From Geminicoccaceae bacterium (GTDB taxonomy: Bacteria; Pseudomonadota; Alphaproteobacteria; Geminicoccales; Geminicoccaceae): 64,000 nucleotides of DNA. Below are positions 43,925 to 52,898 of the stretch, piece after piece (within the stretch, counting starts at the first letter, position 1; each line of letters begins with the position of its first letter). The stretch spans positions 682,001 through 746,000 of the forward strand of contig JANQPX010000030.1 of assembly GCA_028285265.1 (NCBI GenBank). The letters are read 5' to 3'. The notes under the pieces were generated by a model. The model was not told the DNA's origin and did not search any database. It was given only the letters and a program-made list of their open reading frames with translations. Both the position numbers and the translations under genes were made by a program.

Positions 43925-44314
43925 CTAATCCAGACTTCCGAGAACGGCTTCGATTCGTTTCTTGAGGTCGGCGGTGCTAAACGGTTTTACGATATAGTTG
44001 TTCGCTCCAGCTTCCTTAGCCGCAATAATCTGCGTCTTTTCCTTTTGGCCCGTTGCCATGATGAACGGCAACTTTCCAATAACGGGATTGCCCCTGATCT
44101 TGGTCAGGAGTTCAAGGCCGGTGATTCCGTCCATATTCCAATCGGAGATAATCAAATCAAACTTTGTCTTTCCTAGGACACCCAGCGCTTCCTCACCGCT
44201 CTTGGCAGCTGCAACCTTGCTGATGCCCATTTGCTTCAGACAATGGCGGGTAAGCTCACGCATACTCTGTTGATCATCAACAATCAGAATTTGCAGGTTA
44301 TTCGCCGATGGCAT
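43925..44314 (-). CDS. cheY: CheY-like single-domain response regulator
   Basis: 129 residues from ATG 44314, with GGAG about 9 bp upstream. A complete receiver domain is present: acidic pair Asp13/Asp14 (LIVDDQQSMREL), phosphoacceptor Asp58 (LIISDWNMDG), Thr in MATGQKEK and Lys in IVKPFSTADL. No output domain. As the last gene of the chemotaxis cluster it either binds the flagellar switch protein FliM or serves as a phosphate sink. The cluster has two such proteins, a common alphaproteobacterial feature; which one is the motor-binding form cannot be told here. Confidence 0.9.
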   Translation of the reverse strand: MPSANNLQILIVDDQQSMRELTRHCLKQMGISKVAAAKSGEEALGVLGKTKFDLIISDWNMDGITGLELLTKIRGNPVIGKLPFIMATGQKEKTQIIAAKEAGANNYIVKPFSTADLKKRIEAVLGSLD

Positions 44315-44390
44315 GACGTCGTTCTCCGCACTTGCTTCTAGAATTTCCAATTAGCCCCTGGCTGATCCTGCAAAGGCTCAACATGATGGG

Positions 44391-45491
44391 TTATCGCCTG
44401 CATACGGCACGATCCGAGGGCTTCTCGTTTGATAGTTCCCTTGCGATTTCATCTACGGACAACTCAGCGGCGACCGCACCAATTTCATTGGCGGCACGAG
44501 GCATTCCATAGACAACGCAACTCGCTTGATTTTGACCAATCGTTGTTGCACCCGCTTGGCGCATGGCGAGGAGACCATCAGCACCATCGCGTCCCATTCC
44601 AGTCAGAATGATGCCCATGGCCTTGGGGCCGACATGCTTGGCAATGGAATGGAACAAGATGTCTACTGACGGGCGGTGACCAGAGACCAGTGCGCCATCA
44701 TTCAAACGGCACACGAAACCCTGCTGACTTCGTGCCACTTCAAGATGATGGCTTCCAGGCGCAACATAAGCATGTCCTGGCAGGATTCTTTCCCCATCAC
44801 GCGCTTCTAAAACGGTCAGAGCACTGTTCTGGTTCAGGCGTGCTGCGAATGATTTGGTGAACGCAGGCGGCATATGCTGGGTAATGACGATGCCGGGACA
44901 GGTCGGTGATAGCGAAGCAAGGACGGTCTGTACGGCGACAACGCCCCCCGTCGATGCACCGATGCCGATAAGGCTAGCTTGATTTCTTTGAAGCTTTGTT
45001 CTTGCAGGTTGTGCCGGTGGCGCGGCTGCCTTGGCCTTGAACACCCGAGCGGAGGCTGCGGCCTTGACCTTGCGGGTCAGGTCGGACCTCAGAACGTCCA
45101 GGCCGCCTTGAGCTGCGTTGGCCGGTTTTGCGATGAAGTCGACAGCACCGCACTCAAGGGCGCGCATGGTCGTTTCCGTTCCCTTCCTTGTCAGACTGGA
45201 CACCATGATGACCGGCATTGGGCGCAGGGTCATGATTTTGTCGAGGAAGGTTAGGCCATCCATCTTGGGCATTTCGACGTCGAGTGTCACGACGTCTGGA
45301 TTGAGATCTTTAATCATTTGCCGGGCGCAAAGCGGGTCTGGTGCAGCCCCAACGACTTCAATCTCAGGATCAGCATCAAGGATAGACGTCAGCATCTTTC
45401 GCATAAGTGCTGAGTCATCGACGATGACGACCCGAATTCTGCGCCCCGTGACGGTGCTAGTTGAACAGCTCTGCATCGCCTGCATCATCAT
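44391..45491 (-). CDS. cheB: Chemotaxis glutamate methylesterase/deamidase
   Basis: About 366 residues. The start is ambiguous among three consecutive ATGs at 45491-45485, after AAGG; each lies within the 3' end of cheD. The receiver domain has RVVIVDDSALMRKM and Asp in VTLDVEMPKMDG. After a short Ala/Lys linker, the methylesterase domain shows the catalytic Ser in GIGASTGGV, His in ITQHMPPAF and Asp in LTGMGRDGADGL. CheB removes methyl groups from chemoreceptors when phosphorylated by CheA, giving adaptation together with CheR. It overlaps cheD in the same operon. Confidence 0.94.
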   Translation of the reverse strand: MMMQAMQSCSTSTVTGRRIRVVIVDDSALMRKMLTSILDADPEIEVVGAAPDPLCARQMIKDLNPDVVTLDVEMPKMDGLTFLDKIMTLRPMPVIMVSSLTRKGTETTMRALECGAVDFIAKPANAAQGGLDVLRSDLTRKVKAAASARVFKAKAAAPPAQPARTKLQRNQASLIGIGASTGGVVAVQTVLASLSPTCPGIVITQHMPPAFTKSFAARLNQNSALTVLEARDGERILPGHAYVAPGSHHLEVARSQQGFVCRLNDGALVSGHRPSVDILFHSIAKHVGPKAMGIILTGMGRDGADGLLAMRQAGATTIGQNQASCVVYGMPRAANEIGAVAAELSVDEIARELSNEKPSDRAVCRR

Positions 45492-46116
45492 CGACCTTAA
45501 TCTGCTTGCGGAAAGACATTTCTTTCTTGAACAGGTCTTTGTCCGAATTTCGCTCAAGCTGTCGCATCTGCACCTTGCCGCTCATCGGGAAATAGTGGAT
45601 CCGTCTGGGTAACGAGCCTCCCAAGTGTGAGGCGGCAATTTTGAACCCTTCATTTTCAAGATACGTTTGGACGAAATCGACATTCTTCTGTCCGACGGAA
45701 AGAACAGATGCTCCTTCGATCACGTGAGCGCCACCAAAGACCTTGACCTCAAGCCGCGATCGAACGCCACCGGCTTTGATGATGTCGTTGATCAACGTCT
45801 CCATGGCATGGTTGCCATAACGCATCGCCGCATCGACCTGCTGACCCCATTGGCCCGTCTCGCTCTCCGGCAGTAAGAAATGGTTCAAACCGCCGACCGA
45901 CGTAATCGGATCGCGAATGCAGGCGGCGACACATGACCCGAGAAGTGTCACGATCATCTCTTTGGGATTTGACGTCACGTAGTGGCGGCCAGGAAGGACC
46001 ATGACAGCATCCATGCCCACGCGAGAGTCAAAGTACTTGCCTGACTTCTTCTCTTGGTGAACGCCATCAGGCTCTTTACGGTGCCTGAATAGCGCGGTGT
46101 CTCTTATGTTGCTCAT
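45457..46116 (-). CDS. cheD: Chemoreceptor glutamine deamidase CheD
   Basis: 219 residues from ATG 46116, which overlaps the cheR stop as ATGA and has AGGAAAA 8 bp upstream. The catalytic Cys62 lies in TLLGSCVAACIRD and His79 in GGLNHFLLPE, with the Thr in the GxxDxxT-like region NDIIKAGGVRSRLEVKVFGG near residue 110. CheD deamidates receptor glutamines and, in relatives, interacts with a CheC/CheX phosphatase. The N-terminus has about 30 extra residues. No cheC is present in the window. Confidence 0.93.
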   Translation of the reverse strand: MSNIRDTALFRHRKEPDGVHQEKKSGKYFDSRVGMDAVMVLPGRHYVTSNPKEMIVTLLGSCVAACIRDPITSVGGLNHFLLPESETGQWGQQVDAAMRYGNHAMETLINDIIKAGGVRSRLEVKVFGGAHVIEGASVLSVGQKNVDFVQTYLENEGFKIAASHLGGSLPRRIHYFPMSGKVQMRQLERNSDKDLFKKEMSFRKQIKVDDDAGDAELFN

Positions 46117-46955
46117 GAAATTTTCCTGTAAACAGTACGGCCGGATGGCTCCAAGGCAGGATGAACACCGCTTGCAGACTCTGAATGGCCCAGGTAAAGC
46201 CACCCTCTCGGTTTCAGAGCGTCGACGAATCGGTCGACCAACCGAGCTTTGGTTTCGTTGTCAAAATAGATCAGAACATTGCGGCAAAAGATGATGTCGA
46301 ATTTGCGCTTCATCGGCCAGCTACCGAGAAGATTCAACTGCTTAAATCGAAGCAGACTCTTGACAGCAGCTTTAGCTTCGCCACTGCCGTCGGGCGCCAT
46401 CTGAAAATAGGATCGATAGTTTGGTGGACACTTACTGAGAATGGCTTGGCTATACTGTCCATATGACGCTTGCTCAAGCACATCGGTGTTGATGTCTGTT
46501 GCCAAAATTCGAGCGTCGACGCGGCGGGGATCCAGTCCGCTCTCCAACAAGGTCATTGCGATGCTGTAAGGCTCTTCACCCGTCGAGCAGGCAGATGACC
46601 AAATACGGAGACTTCTATCTGAATTCTTATCATTAAGGCATTCTTTGAGCGCCGTGCTCTTCATGTGGTCGAAGTGGTGGACCTCGCGAAAGAACGACGT
46701 CAAATTTGTCGTTAGGGCATTGAGCATAAACTCAACTTCCCCTTGTCCTTCGGGGCTGTCGAGCAGGTTCAAATAGGGGCCAAAATTCTCTAAACCGAGC
46801 GTCCGAAGTCGCTTGCTCAAACGGCTATAAACCAAGTCCTGTTTTTGATCTCCAAGCTTGATTCCCGCCAGGGCGTAGACGCGATCGCAAATTGAGCGAT
46901 ATTCGGCAGCGCTCAATGAAAAAGCTCGTGATTTTGGGGTTGCCAGCTCAGTCAT
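46113..46955 (-). CDS. cheR: Chemoreceptor glutamate methyltransferase CheR
   Basis: 280 residues from ATG 46955, with CAGGG upstream; the frame is open to 47282 but the extension antisense to cheA's end has no family resemblance. The N-terminal helical domain contains YRSICDRVYALAGIKLGDQK and RLRTLGLENFGPYLNLL. The SAM-binding domain shows LRIWSSACSTGEEPYSIAM and FDIIFCRNVLIYFD, ending with GHSESASG. CheR methylates receptor glutamates. Its start overlaps the stop of a possible 83-residue gene and its stop overlaps cheD. Confidence 0.94.
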   Translation of the reverse strand: MTELATPKSRAFSLSAAEYRSICDRVYALAGIKLGDQKQDLVYSRLSKRLRTLGLENFGPYLNLLDSPEGQGEVEFMLNALTTNLTSFFREVHHFDHMKSTALKECLNDKNSDRSLRIWSSACSTGEEPYSIAMTLLESGLDPRRVDARILATDINTDVLEQASYGQYSQAILSKCPPNYRSYFQMAPDGSGEAKAAVKSLLRFKQLNLLGSWPMKRKFDIIFCRNVLIYFDNETKARLVDRFVDALKPRGWLYLGHSESASGVHPALEPSGRTVYRKIS

Positions 46956-47203
46956 ACGATCGAACCCTGCGCATGTTGCAAAGATACAAAGCGGTATCTT
47001 TGCAAAGTTAATTTGGTCTCCGCTTGGCGGTTCTGGGACTTCCTCGGTCGGTTCGAGCAAGCACCCGTCAACGCGGATTGCCTCCACTTCCGAGGGCCCC
47101 CAAGCATCGCGATCAGTGACACTGTCCCAAGCTTGGACATCTCGACGTTCTCGCTTTGGGCGCTCGCAAGCCTGGCGGGAGTGTTCAGATCTAGACCGAT
47201 CAC
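46952..47203 (-). CDS. Possible 83-aa gene between cheA and cheR
   Basis: GTG 47203 overlaps the cheA stop as GTGA, and the TGA at 46952 overlaps the cheR start as ATGA. Two 4-bp overlaps and an uninterrupted frame exactly filling the gap argue for a real coupled gene. The 83-residue product is basic in its second half (RPRKSQNRQAETKLTLQRYR) with no recognised domain. In many related clusters cheW sits between cheA and cheR; this is not recognisable as CheW. Chance cannot be excluded. Confidence 0.5.
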   Translation of the reverse strand: MIGLDLNTPARLASAQSENVEMSKLGTVSLIAMLGGPRKWRQSALTGACSNRPRKSQNRQAETKLTLQRYRFVSLQHAQGSIV

Positions 47204-49323
47204 AATGTGAGTTCAGCGGCTGGCATCGATGAGATATCGACGGCAGGGCGGCGTCCTTGATGCGACATGGCATGGATGCCATCGACGTCCAAAATCAAGG
47301 CGACCATGCCATTGCCAAGAATCGTGGCGCCAGCGACACCTTCCACTCGGCGATAGTTTGATTCTAGACTTTTGATGACAACCTGCTGCTGCCCCACCAA
47401 CTCGTCGACGACAAGGCCGATAGGGCCGCTTGCACCGGTTTCAACCACGACAATCAGGCGATCATCTGGTCGCTCGGACTTGGGCTGAATTCCAAAGAGC
47501 TTCGCAAGATGGACCAGATTGATGAAACCACCGCGGATCGAAAGCACATCGCCACCACTCGGTAGTTCATGAACGGCAGCGCTATCCGGCCTCAAGCTTT
47601 CGACGATGCTGGTTATCGGAATGATATAGAACTCATCACCAACCCTGATGATCATGCCGTCGAGGACGGCAAGCGTTAAGGGCAGTGTCAAGTTGAACTG
47701 AGAGCTCTTTCCCGGAACTGAGGTAATGCCGATTCGGCCACCCATATTCTGAATTTTCCGAACAACCACATCCATGCCGACGCCACGCCCCGACACATTT
47801 GAAATCTGATCGGCAGTCGAGAAACCGGGGAGAAGAATGAGATTGTCGATCTCGTCATTGCTTGGCGTTGCATCCGCAGAAACCAAGCCTTTTTCGACAG
47901 CCTTCTTGAACACCTTTTCGCGGTTGATGCCGCGGCCGTCGTCGCCAACCGAGATGACGATCTTGCCATTACGGTGTTCCGCCGCGAGACGGATCGTGCC
48001 TTCGCGAGGTTTCCCTGCTGTCTCTCGCTCGTCCGGCATTTCCAGACCGTGATCCATGGAGTTGCGGATCATATGGGTCAGCGGATCGGCAAGCTCTTCG
48101 ATCACAGTTTTGTCAATCTCGGTATTCTCACCGTTAATGACGAGTTTCGCTTCTTTATTGAGTGAGGCGGAAAGCTCTCGAACCAGACGGGTCATTCTCG
48201 AGAAGACCGATTTGACCGGTTGCGCTCGGATCGACATCACCCCGTCTTGCAACTCACGCATTTGCAGATCCAGCGACTCGACGTCGTGAAGCAAGTCAGC
48301 CTGCTCCTTTGTCGGTAGCTGTTTGACCTGCTCACGCAGCATCGCCTGGGTGATCACCAACTCGCCGACCATATTGACGAGCCGATCAATGCGTTCAAGA
48401 TCGACGCGAATCGATGCAGGAGCTTTCTTGTTTTCTGCTACGGCTTTGCTGGGTTGTTTCGCTGGAGCAGCAGAAGCCTTCTTTACAGGCGCCTGACTTT
48501 CGGTAGTGTCTGCCTCGACAACTTCTTCTTCCGCCTCATCCTGTTCTTCGTCTTCATCAACCTCTTCGTCAATATTGAGTTCGCAATCATCGAGGACGAA
48601 TTCGAAGACACTTTGGATGTCTTCTTTCGAAGACGGCGTCGTCAGCCTAAAGCTCCAAATCAAATAGGAGCCGTCTGGTTCCATGTCCGCGAGTGCAGGC
48701 AGCGCGGAGTCGTCGACCGATGTTTCCAGTGTACCGAGCGATTTTAGCTCGCGTATCAGAATGAGTGGATCATTAGCCCGATGAAACAGTTGTGGCGTCG
48801 CTGAAAACGTGACGGTAAAGACATTCGCGGGTGCCGCACTCTCTTCGTCGTCTTTACTTTCGGCGTTCGCCTGGTTCGCGTCACCAAAGTCGACATCGTC
48901 GAAGAAATCGTCATCATCGTCGTCGTCGCCGTCCGCAGTTGTTCCCGCGAGTTCATGGAGGTTCTCGAGGATTTCCTTACCGAGATCCTCTGGAGGCTCT
49001 TCATCGTTTTGAGCCGCAGTAACGAGGTCAGTTAGAACATCGCCTGACCGGATTAATAAAGAGACATTGGCGTTACTCGTCTCGAGTTTATGCTCGCGCA
49101 TTTGGTCGAGTACGGTTTCGAAGACGTGAGCGAATCCAACAAGACGGGTGAAGCCGAACGCACCGGCGCCGCCCTTAATCGAATGGATCGCACGAAATGC
49201 TGCATGGAGAATCTCGTCATCGGTCTCTCCGTCTTGAAGGGCCGTCAGCTGTCCCTCCAAGTCGGCCAACAAGTCTTCGCACTCTTGAAAATAAGTTTGT
49301 TTGAATTCTGCTAAATCATCCAT
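47200..49323 (-). CDS. cheA: Chemotaxis histidine kinase CheA
   Basis: 707 residues. The P1 HPt domain carries the phosphorylated His47 in FRAIHSIKGGAGAFGF. A long acidic linker (about 135-165 and 245-275) holds several Asp/Glu runs. P3 dimerisation begins near VDLERIDRLVNMVGELVITQ. The P4 kinase domain has the N box PLTHMIRNSMDHGLEMPDER, G1 VGDDGRGINREKV and G2 GRGVGMDVVVRKI. P5, the CheW-like coupling domain, starts at IIRVGDEFYIIPITS. All catalytic motifs are intact. It autophosphorylates in response to receptors and passes phosphate to CheY and CheB. It lies 23 bp after a cheY gene. Confidence 0.96.
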   Translation of the reverse strand: MDDLAEFKQTYFQECEDLLADLEGQLTALQDGETDDEILHAAFRAIHSIKGGAGAFGFTRLVGFAHVFETVLDQMREHKLETSNANVSLLIRSGDVLTDLVTAAQNDEEPPEDLGKEILENLHELAGTTADGDDDDDDDFFDDVDFGDANQANAESKDDEESAAPANVFTVTFSATPQLFHRANDPLILIRELKSLGTLETSVDDSALPALADMEPDGSYLIWSFRLTTPSSKEDIQSVFEFVLDDCELNIDEEVDEDEEQDEAEEEVVEADTTESQAPVKKASAAPAKQPSKAVAENKKAPASIRVDLERIDRLVNMVGELVITQAMLREQVKQLPTKEQADLLHDVESLDLQMRELQDGVMSIRAQPVKSVFSRMTRLVRELSASLNKEAKLVINGENTEIDKTVIEELADPLTHMIRNSMDHGLEMPDERETAGKPREGTIRLAAEHRNGKIVISVGDDGRGINREKVFKKAVEKGLVSADATPSNDEIDNLILLPGFSTADQISNVSGRGVGMDVVVRKIQNMGGRIGITSVPGKSSQFNLTLPLTLAVLDGMIIRVGDEFYIIPITSIVESLRPDSAAVHELPSGGDVLSIRGGFINLVHLAKLFGIQPKSERPDDRLIVVVETGASGPIGLVVDELVGQQQVVIKSLESNYRRVEGVAGATILGNGMVALILDVDGIHAMSHQGRRPAVDISSMPAAELTL

Positions 49324-49346
49324 CCGCCAACACCCCTTGCTCTGCC

Positions 49347-49715
49347 TTAAGGGCAGACCTTTTCGACGACCCGAATTAGCCCTTCTGGATTGAATGGCTT
49401 AACAATCCAGCCAGTTGCTCCGGCTGCGCGCCCTTCGGCTTTCTTTGCATCTGAACTTTCAGTCGTCAGTGTCAGGATCGGTGTCGAGGCGTAGGCCGCT
49501 TGGGCTCGACACTCCCGGATGAACGTGAAGCCATCCATGACCGGCATATTGATGTCAGTGATGATGACATCGGCCCCGCTGTCCTGGAGCTTCTCCAGCC
49601 CGTCCTTTCCGTCCTCGGCCTGGACCACGTCGTAGCCTGCCTTCTTAAGGGTGACGAGCAGCATGTCCCGCATCGTCTTCGAGTCATCAACCGTCAGTAT
49701 TTTTTTCGGCATCAT
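49347..49715 (-). CDS. cheY: CheY-like response regulator
   Basis: 122 residues from ATG 49715, which overlaps the STAS gene stop as ATGA. Receiver features: acidic pair Asp10/Asp11 (ILTVDDSKTMRDM), phosphoacceptor Asp54 (VIITDINMPVMDG), Thr in LTTESS and Lys in IVKPFNPEGL. The sequence is the classic CheY1 type found just upstream of cheA and is the best candidate for direct phosphotransfer from CheA. Immediately followed by cheA. Cytosolic. Confidence 0.93.
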   Translation of the reverse strand: MMPKKILTVDDSKTMRDMLLVTLKKAGYDVVQAEDGKDGLEKLQDSGADVIITDINMPVMDGFTFIRECRAQAAYASTPILTLTTESSDAKKAEGRAAGATGWIVKPFNPEGLIRVVEKVCP

Positions 49716-50023
49716 TCGACATTCCACGACATCAATTGAGAAAACAGGCCCAGATCGCTGAAACCTTCGATCAGCGCATCTGTCGGTTTAACGACTGTGA
49801 GCTTGGCTTTTTGACTTTCCATATGCGCAGCAACGGCCATCAGCACCTGAATGCCTGGCGTCGTGACTTGCTCGACAGTGTCAGATTGAAGGGTTAAGCC
49901 TATCCCCGGCTTAACTGACTCGAGTACCATATCGCGAAGTTCGGTACCTGCGGGGATATCCAAGACACGGGGAAGTGTGACTTGGAATACATCGTCGACC
50001 AACTCGCCTTGTAATCCACTCAT
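49712..50023 (-). CDS. STAS-domain protein of the chemotaxis operon
   Basis: 103 residues, one STAS domain of the anti-anti-sigma fold: first strands DDVFQVTLPRVLDIPAGTELRD, and the switch region with VTTPGIQVLMAVAAHM, where the conserved phosphorylatable Ser position reads Thr (VTTPG). Single STAS proteins directly ahead of cheY-cheA are common in alphaproteobacteria and are thought to modulate the kinase or to link to a partner-switch module; the exact role is not established here. Overlaps cheY by 4 bp. Confidence 0.85.
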   Translation of the reverse strand: MSGLQGELVDDVFQVTLPRVLDIPAGTELRDMVLESVKPGIGLTLQSDTVEQVTTPGIQVLMAVAAHMESQKAKLTVVKPTDALIEGFSDLGLFSQLMSWNVE

Positions 50024-50144
50024 CCGGCTATCGCCCTTCTCGCTCGGCCATCTTAGCCCGTTAGAGGTCTCGTAAATTAGGCATCAAGCCTTTCTTTTCG
50101 GTTAACGTCTTCAAGGTCATTTCCCATGGCCTGGCTGTTCCTCT

Positions 50145-50672
50145 TCAAAAGAGATCGACGTCACCGACAGAAGGCTCGTTCTTTGCTTTTGAAAGTTGCA
50201 AAGCGACATCCTTAAGTCCCATGCTCAAGGCGAAGGCACTGCGTGTTTCATCAAGTCGAAGGATGTCGATGATGGCCTGATCGATGTTGGCCATGTCATT
50301 CGGATCGTCTTCGACAAACTGCTCTAAGACAGACAGCGCATTACGAAGATCGCTTAGTCTCTGTTGCAACCGATCCTCATTTTGCAGAGCCATCGTTGCC
50401 GCGATGAGCTGGTCTTGCACATCGTCCCTAAGGTCAGTGGCATTGATGGCGCAGAAGTTCTCAGAAAGCCTCGCCGCGAGATCGCGCAGCAATGTTGCAG
50501 ACTGTTCCACTTCCTGGCTAAGAAATGCCAAGATCGAAGCAAGATGATCGCCTGCACCAACGCCTCTGAGCGATCCTGATGTCAGTCCTGTCGAGGTCTG
50601 AACGTCATCGTCGCAGAATGTCGAGACTGAGAGCTTGTTTGTTCTAAGCGATTCTATCATCAACATGACCAA
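50145..50672 (-). CDS. Conserved chemotaxis-cluster protein of unknown function
   Basis: 175 residues, soluble and almost entirely helical, with repeated Leu/Asp/Gln heptads (LSQEVEQSATLLRDLAARLSE near 50-70, then QNEDRLQQRLSDLRNALSVLEQF near 100). The acidic block FVEDDPNDM and the C-terminal end SVGDVDLF are distinctive. The QNEDRLQQRL segment resembles the helical four-helix-bundle region around the catalytic QDxxxQ of CheZ-like phosphatases, but I cannot confirm the active Gln arrangement. It lies between fliM and the STAS gene on the same strand, so a CheY phosphatase or switch accessory role is a reasonable guess. Confidence 0.7.
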   Translation of the reverse strand: MVMLMIESLRTNKLSVSTFCDDDVQTSTGLTSGSLRGVGAGDHLASILAFLSQEVEQSATLLRDLAARLSENFCAINATDLRDDVQDQLIAATMALQNEDRLQQRLSDLRNALSVLEQFVEDDPNDMANIDQAIIDILRLDETRSAFALSMGLKDVALQLSKAKNEPSVGDVDLF

Positions 50673-50879
50673 TCAGACTTGTCGCAGTCGATTGGTTGTA
50701 TCGTTGGTTGTTGAAGACGAAGTTAAACCTGATCAATTTCTATTCGATGTTCTGCGACGTGCGATGGCGACTGCAGGCGTTGACGCCTAATGAAACCGGC
50801 TCATTTGCCTTGGTGACGGGAGCCCATTTTTATTGCCATGGTTAGCCCGTAACTGAACGGACCCATCGAGGATGACATC

Positions 50880-52001
50880 TTAGCCCTGACCGAAGCGTAG
50901 GCGCTCCTTCAAGGCCCTGCGGTGTTCATCCGATAGCCAATCTTGGACTTCAATGGCTACTCGGTCACCAACGCGCCCGACCTTACCTTGCATGAGATGC
51001 GTATCGCCACAACGAAGCGTGACTAAATCTTGCGGTTTGACAGAGAGCCGCAGGGTCGAGCCGACGTCCAAAGACATGATTTCATTCAGCGTCATGGCTT
51101 GTTCACCGAGTGAGACCTCAAGCTCGACGCTGGTGAGTAAGAGCTCACTGGTCCAGTGGGACTCCCAAATGGAGTCGCGGCCAAATTTCTCGCCCATGAA
51201 CATTTGCTGGAGGAGCGGCCGTACAGGTTCGAGCATAGGATAAGGAATAAGGATTTCGATGCGACCTCCCCGATCGTCCATGTTGACGTCGATCTTGAAA
51301 ACCAACGCAAGATCAGTCGGGTAAGCGATGGTGGCCTGGCTGGGATTGGACTCCATGCGTTCATATCGAAACTCGACGTTCGCTAACGGCTTGAAGGCGA
51401 CGGCCATCTCGCGGAGGATCAGTCCAATCATCCGCTCGATCAGTGTCACCTCGATATTGGTGAACGAACGCCCCTCAACCATGAGCGGTGTGACTGCCCT
51501 TCGACCACCGAGTAACATGTCCAACACCGAGTAAATGAGCGAGCTGTCGACGCTGATAAGGCCAAAGTCATTCCATTCAACGGCCTTAAAGACGGCAATC
51601 AGCGCTGGGAGAGGGATGGACTCGATGTAGTTGGAAAACCTGACTGTATCGCTGTCGACCAAGCTGAGTTCAACATAGTTTGACGTAAGGTTGCGCATGC
51701 TTTCATTGAGCGCTCGGACCAGACGACTGAAGCACGCTTCAAGCAGCGGCAAACGTTTGTGCTGGATTCGATCGCTGTTGAGCAGAGCACGAATGCCGGT
51801 GGTCGGCTGCTCGCTCTCCATACTAACGCCGAAGATGTCATCGATCTCACATTGATCGAGGGCACCATCGTCAGTCAGCGCGGCGTCGCTATCGAACGAT
51901 GCTATATCGTCGAATGTTGATGAGTCCGCCTCAACGTCGGTGATATCAACGTCGGATAGCTCGTCTGCAAAGGGATCAGATTCTGGATCGCTATCGCTCA
52001 T
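50880..52001 (-). CDS. fliM: Flagellar motor switch protein FliM
   Basis: 373 residues. The N-terminal part is acidic and contains LDQCEIDDIFG near residue 50, which resembles the CheY-binding LSQxEIDALL element. The middle CheC-like domain has SNYIESIPLPALIAVFKAVE and SSLIYSVLDMLLGGRR, with the GGxG region less clear. The C-terminal SpoA domain includes DVGSTLRLSVKPQDLVTLRCG. FliM forms the C ring and receives phospho-CheY, linking this gene functionally to the che cluster. The other switch genes fliG and fliN are not in the window. Confidence 0.93.
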   Translation of the reverse strand: MSDSDPESDPFADELSDVDITDVEADSSTFDDIASFDSDAALTDDGALDQCEIDDIFGVSMESEQPTTGIRALLNSDRIQHKRLPLLEACFSRLVRALNESMRNLTSNYVELSLVDSDTVRFSNYIESIPLPALIAVFKAVEWNDFGLISVDSSLIYSVLDMLLGGRRAVTPLMVEGRSFTNIEVTLIERMIGLILREMAVAFKPLANVEFRYERMESNPSQATIAYPTDLALVFKIDVNMDDRGGRIEILIPYPMLEPVRPLLQQMFMGEKFGRDSIWESHWTSELLLTSVELEVSLGEQAMTLNEIMSLDVGSTLRLSVKPQDLVTLRCGDTHLMQGKVGRVGDRVAIEVQDWLSDEHRRALKERLRFGQG

Positions 52002-52391
52002 CGACCTGTACTTCTCGGCGCGCGCAGTCTTTGTGTCAGCAACGGAGATTATCGCGTTAGTGTTAATCGAGCGTTAATTGACGATGTTTCGGCTTGGTTT
52101 TTCTATGATGCGCTGATCGTAATTCACGATTTGACAATGAATTTCTTTTACAACAGGAGGACGAGATAGTTCTCGACACCAACATCAGTGTCGAAATCGT
52201 TCGTTGCTACCGGTGGCTGGGTAGCGTTGCCTGTTTGGCCGGGGCGATGAACATTTTGATACAAGAGCATTATCGCCAACCCCTCGCCTTATCCGGGATC
52301 GACGTCCGATGCAGCGTGGGACTGCCTTGGTGGTGACTTGATGTGACGCTGAGAGCTAAGGGCATTGGCAGCAATTTACGATGAGGCAGGG
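52002..52391. other. Divergent intergenic region between fliM and cheW
   Basis: About 390 bp carrying the promoters of both directions. A perfect AGGAGG at 52155-52160 is followed at 52166 by an open frame of 56 codons ending at 52336 (IVLDTNISVEIVRCYRWLG...), but no ATG, GTG or TTG is in position, so it is not called as a gene. No sigma-54-type -24/-12 element was recognised. Confidence 0.45.
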
Positions 52392-52898
52392 ATGAGCACA
52401 GCAGCGGTATCTGAGCCAACCGAACAAAATCAGGACACTCTCATTGGTGCAGCTGACGATGTTGGCCATCAGGACTGGTCACAGTATGTGAGCTTCACTG
52501 TTGCCGACTGCCTATATGGTGTGGAGATAACAAGAGTTCGCGAGATCAAGGGGTGGAGTGAGCCGACTAGCTTGCCAAATGCGCCGCATGCGATGAGAGG
52601 CGTCCTCAATTTGCGTGGCGTTGTCGTACCCGTCTTCGATCTTCGCTGTCGCTTTGGCCGCGGCAATACTGAGGTTGGGCCGTCGCATGTAGTCATCATT
52701 GTTGCTCTCGGAGAGCGCCTTATCGGCATTCTTGTTGATGCCGTGTCCGATATTTTGACCCTAGGCCCAAAGGACATCCTACCCGTTCCAGAATCGGATA
52801 AAGGCTCCAACCAAGATTTCTTGTCCGGTCTTGTCTCGCAGGGGGATCGAATGGTGACGCTCCTGCAGCTCGAAAAGCTATTCGACGTCGACATCTAA
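52392..52898 (+). CDS. cheW: Chemotaxis coupling protein CheW
   Basis: 168 residues from ATG 52392, with GAGGCAGGG just upstream; an in-frame TTG at 52365 is weaker. The CheW domain starts at YVSFTVADCLYGVEITRVREI and includes LPNAPHAMRGVLNLRGVVVPVFDLRCRFG, the classic CheW hallmark, followed by IGILVDAVSDIL and the C-terminal LLQLEKLFDVDI. About 35 variable residues precede the domain. CheW bridges chemoreceptors and CheA P5. It is divergent from the main cluster, which is atypical since cheW usually sits beside cheA. Confidence 0.94.
   Translation: MSTAAVSEPTEQNQDTLIGAADDVGHQDWSQYVSFTVADCLYGVEITRVREIKGWSEPTSLPNAPHAMRGVLNLRGVVVPVFDLRCRFGRGNTEVGPSHVVIIVALGERLIGILVDAVSDILTLGPKDILPVPESDKGSNQDFLSGLVSQGDRMVTLLQLEKLFDVDI

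Noticed and set aside
46956..47282. N-terminal extension of cheR to 47282
   Set aside because: The extra 109 residues resemble no CheR and overlap the end of cheA; ATG 46955 fits the family start and the overlap pattern.
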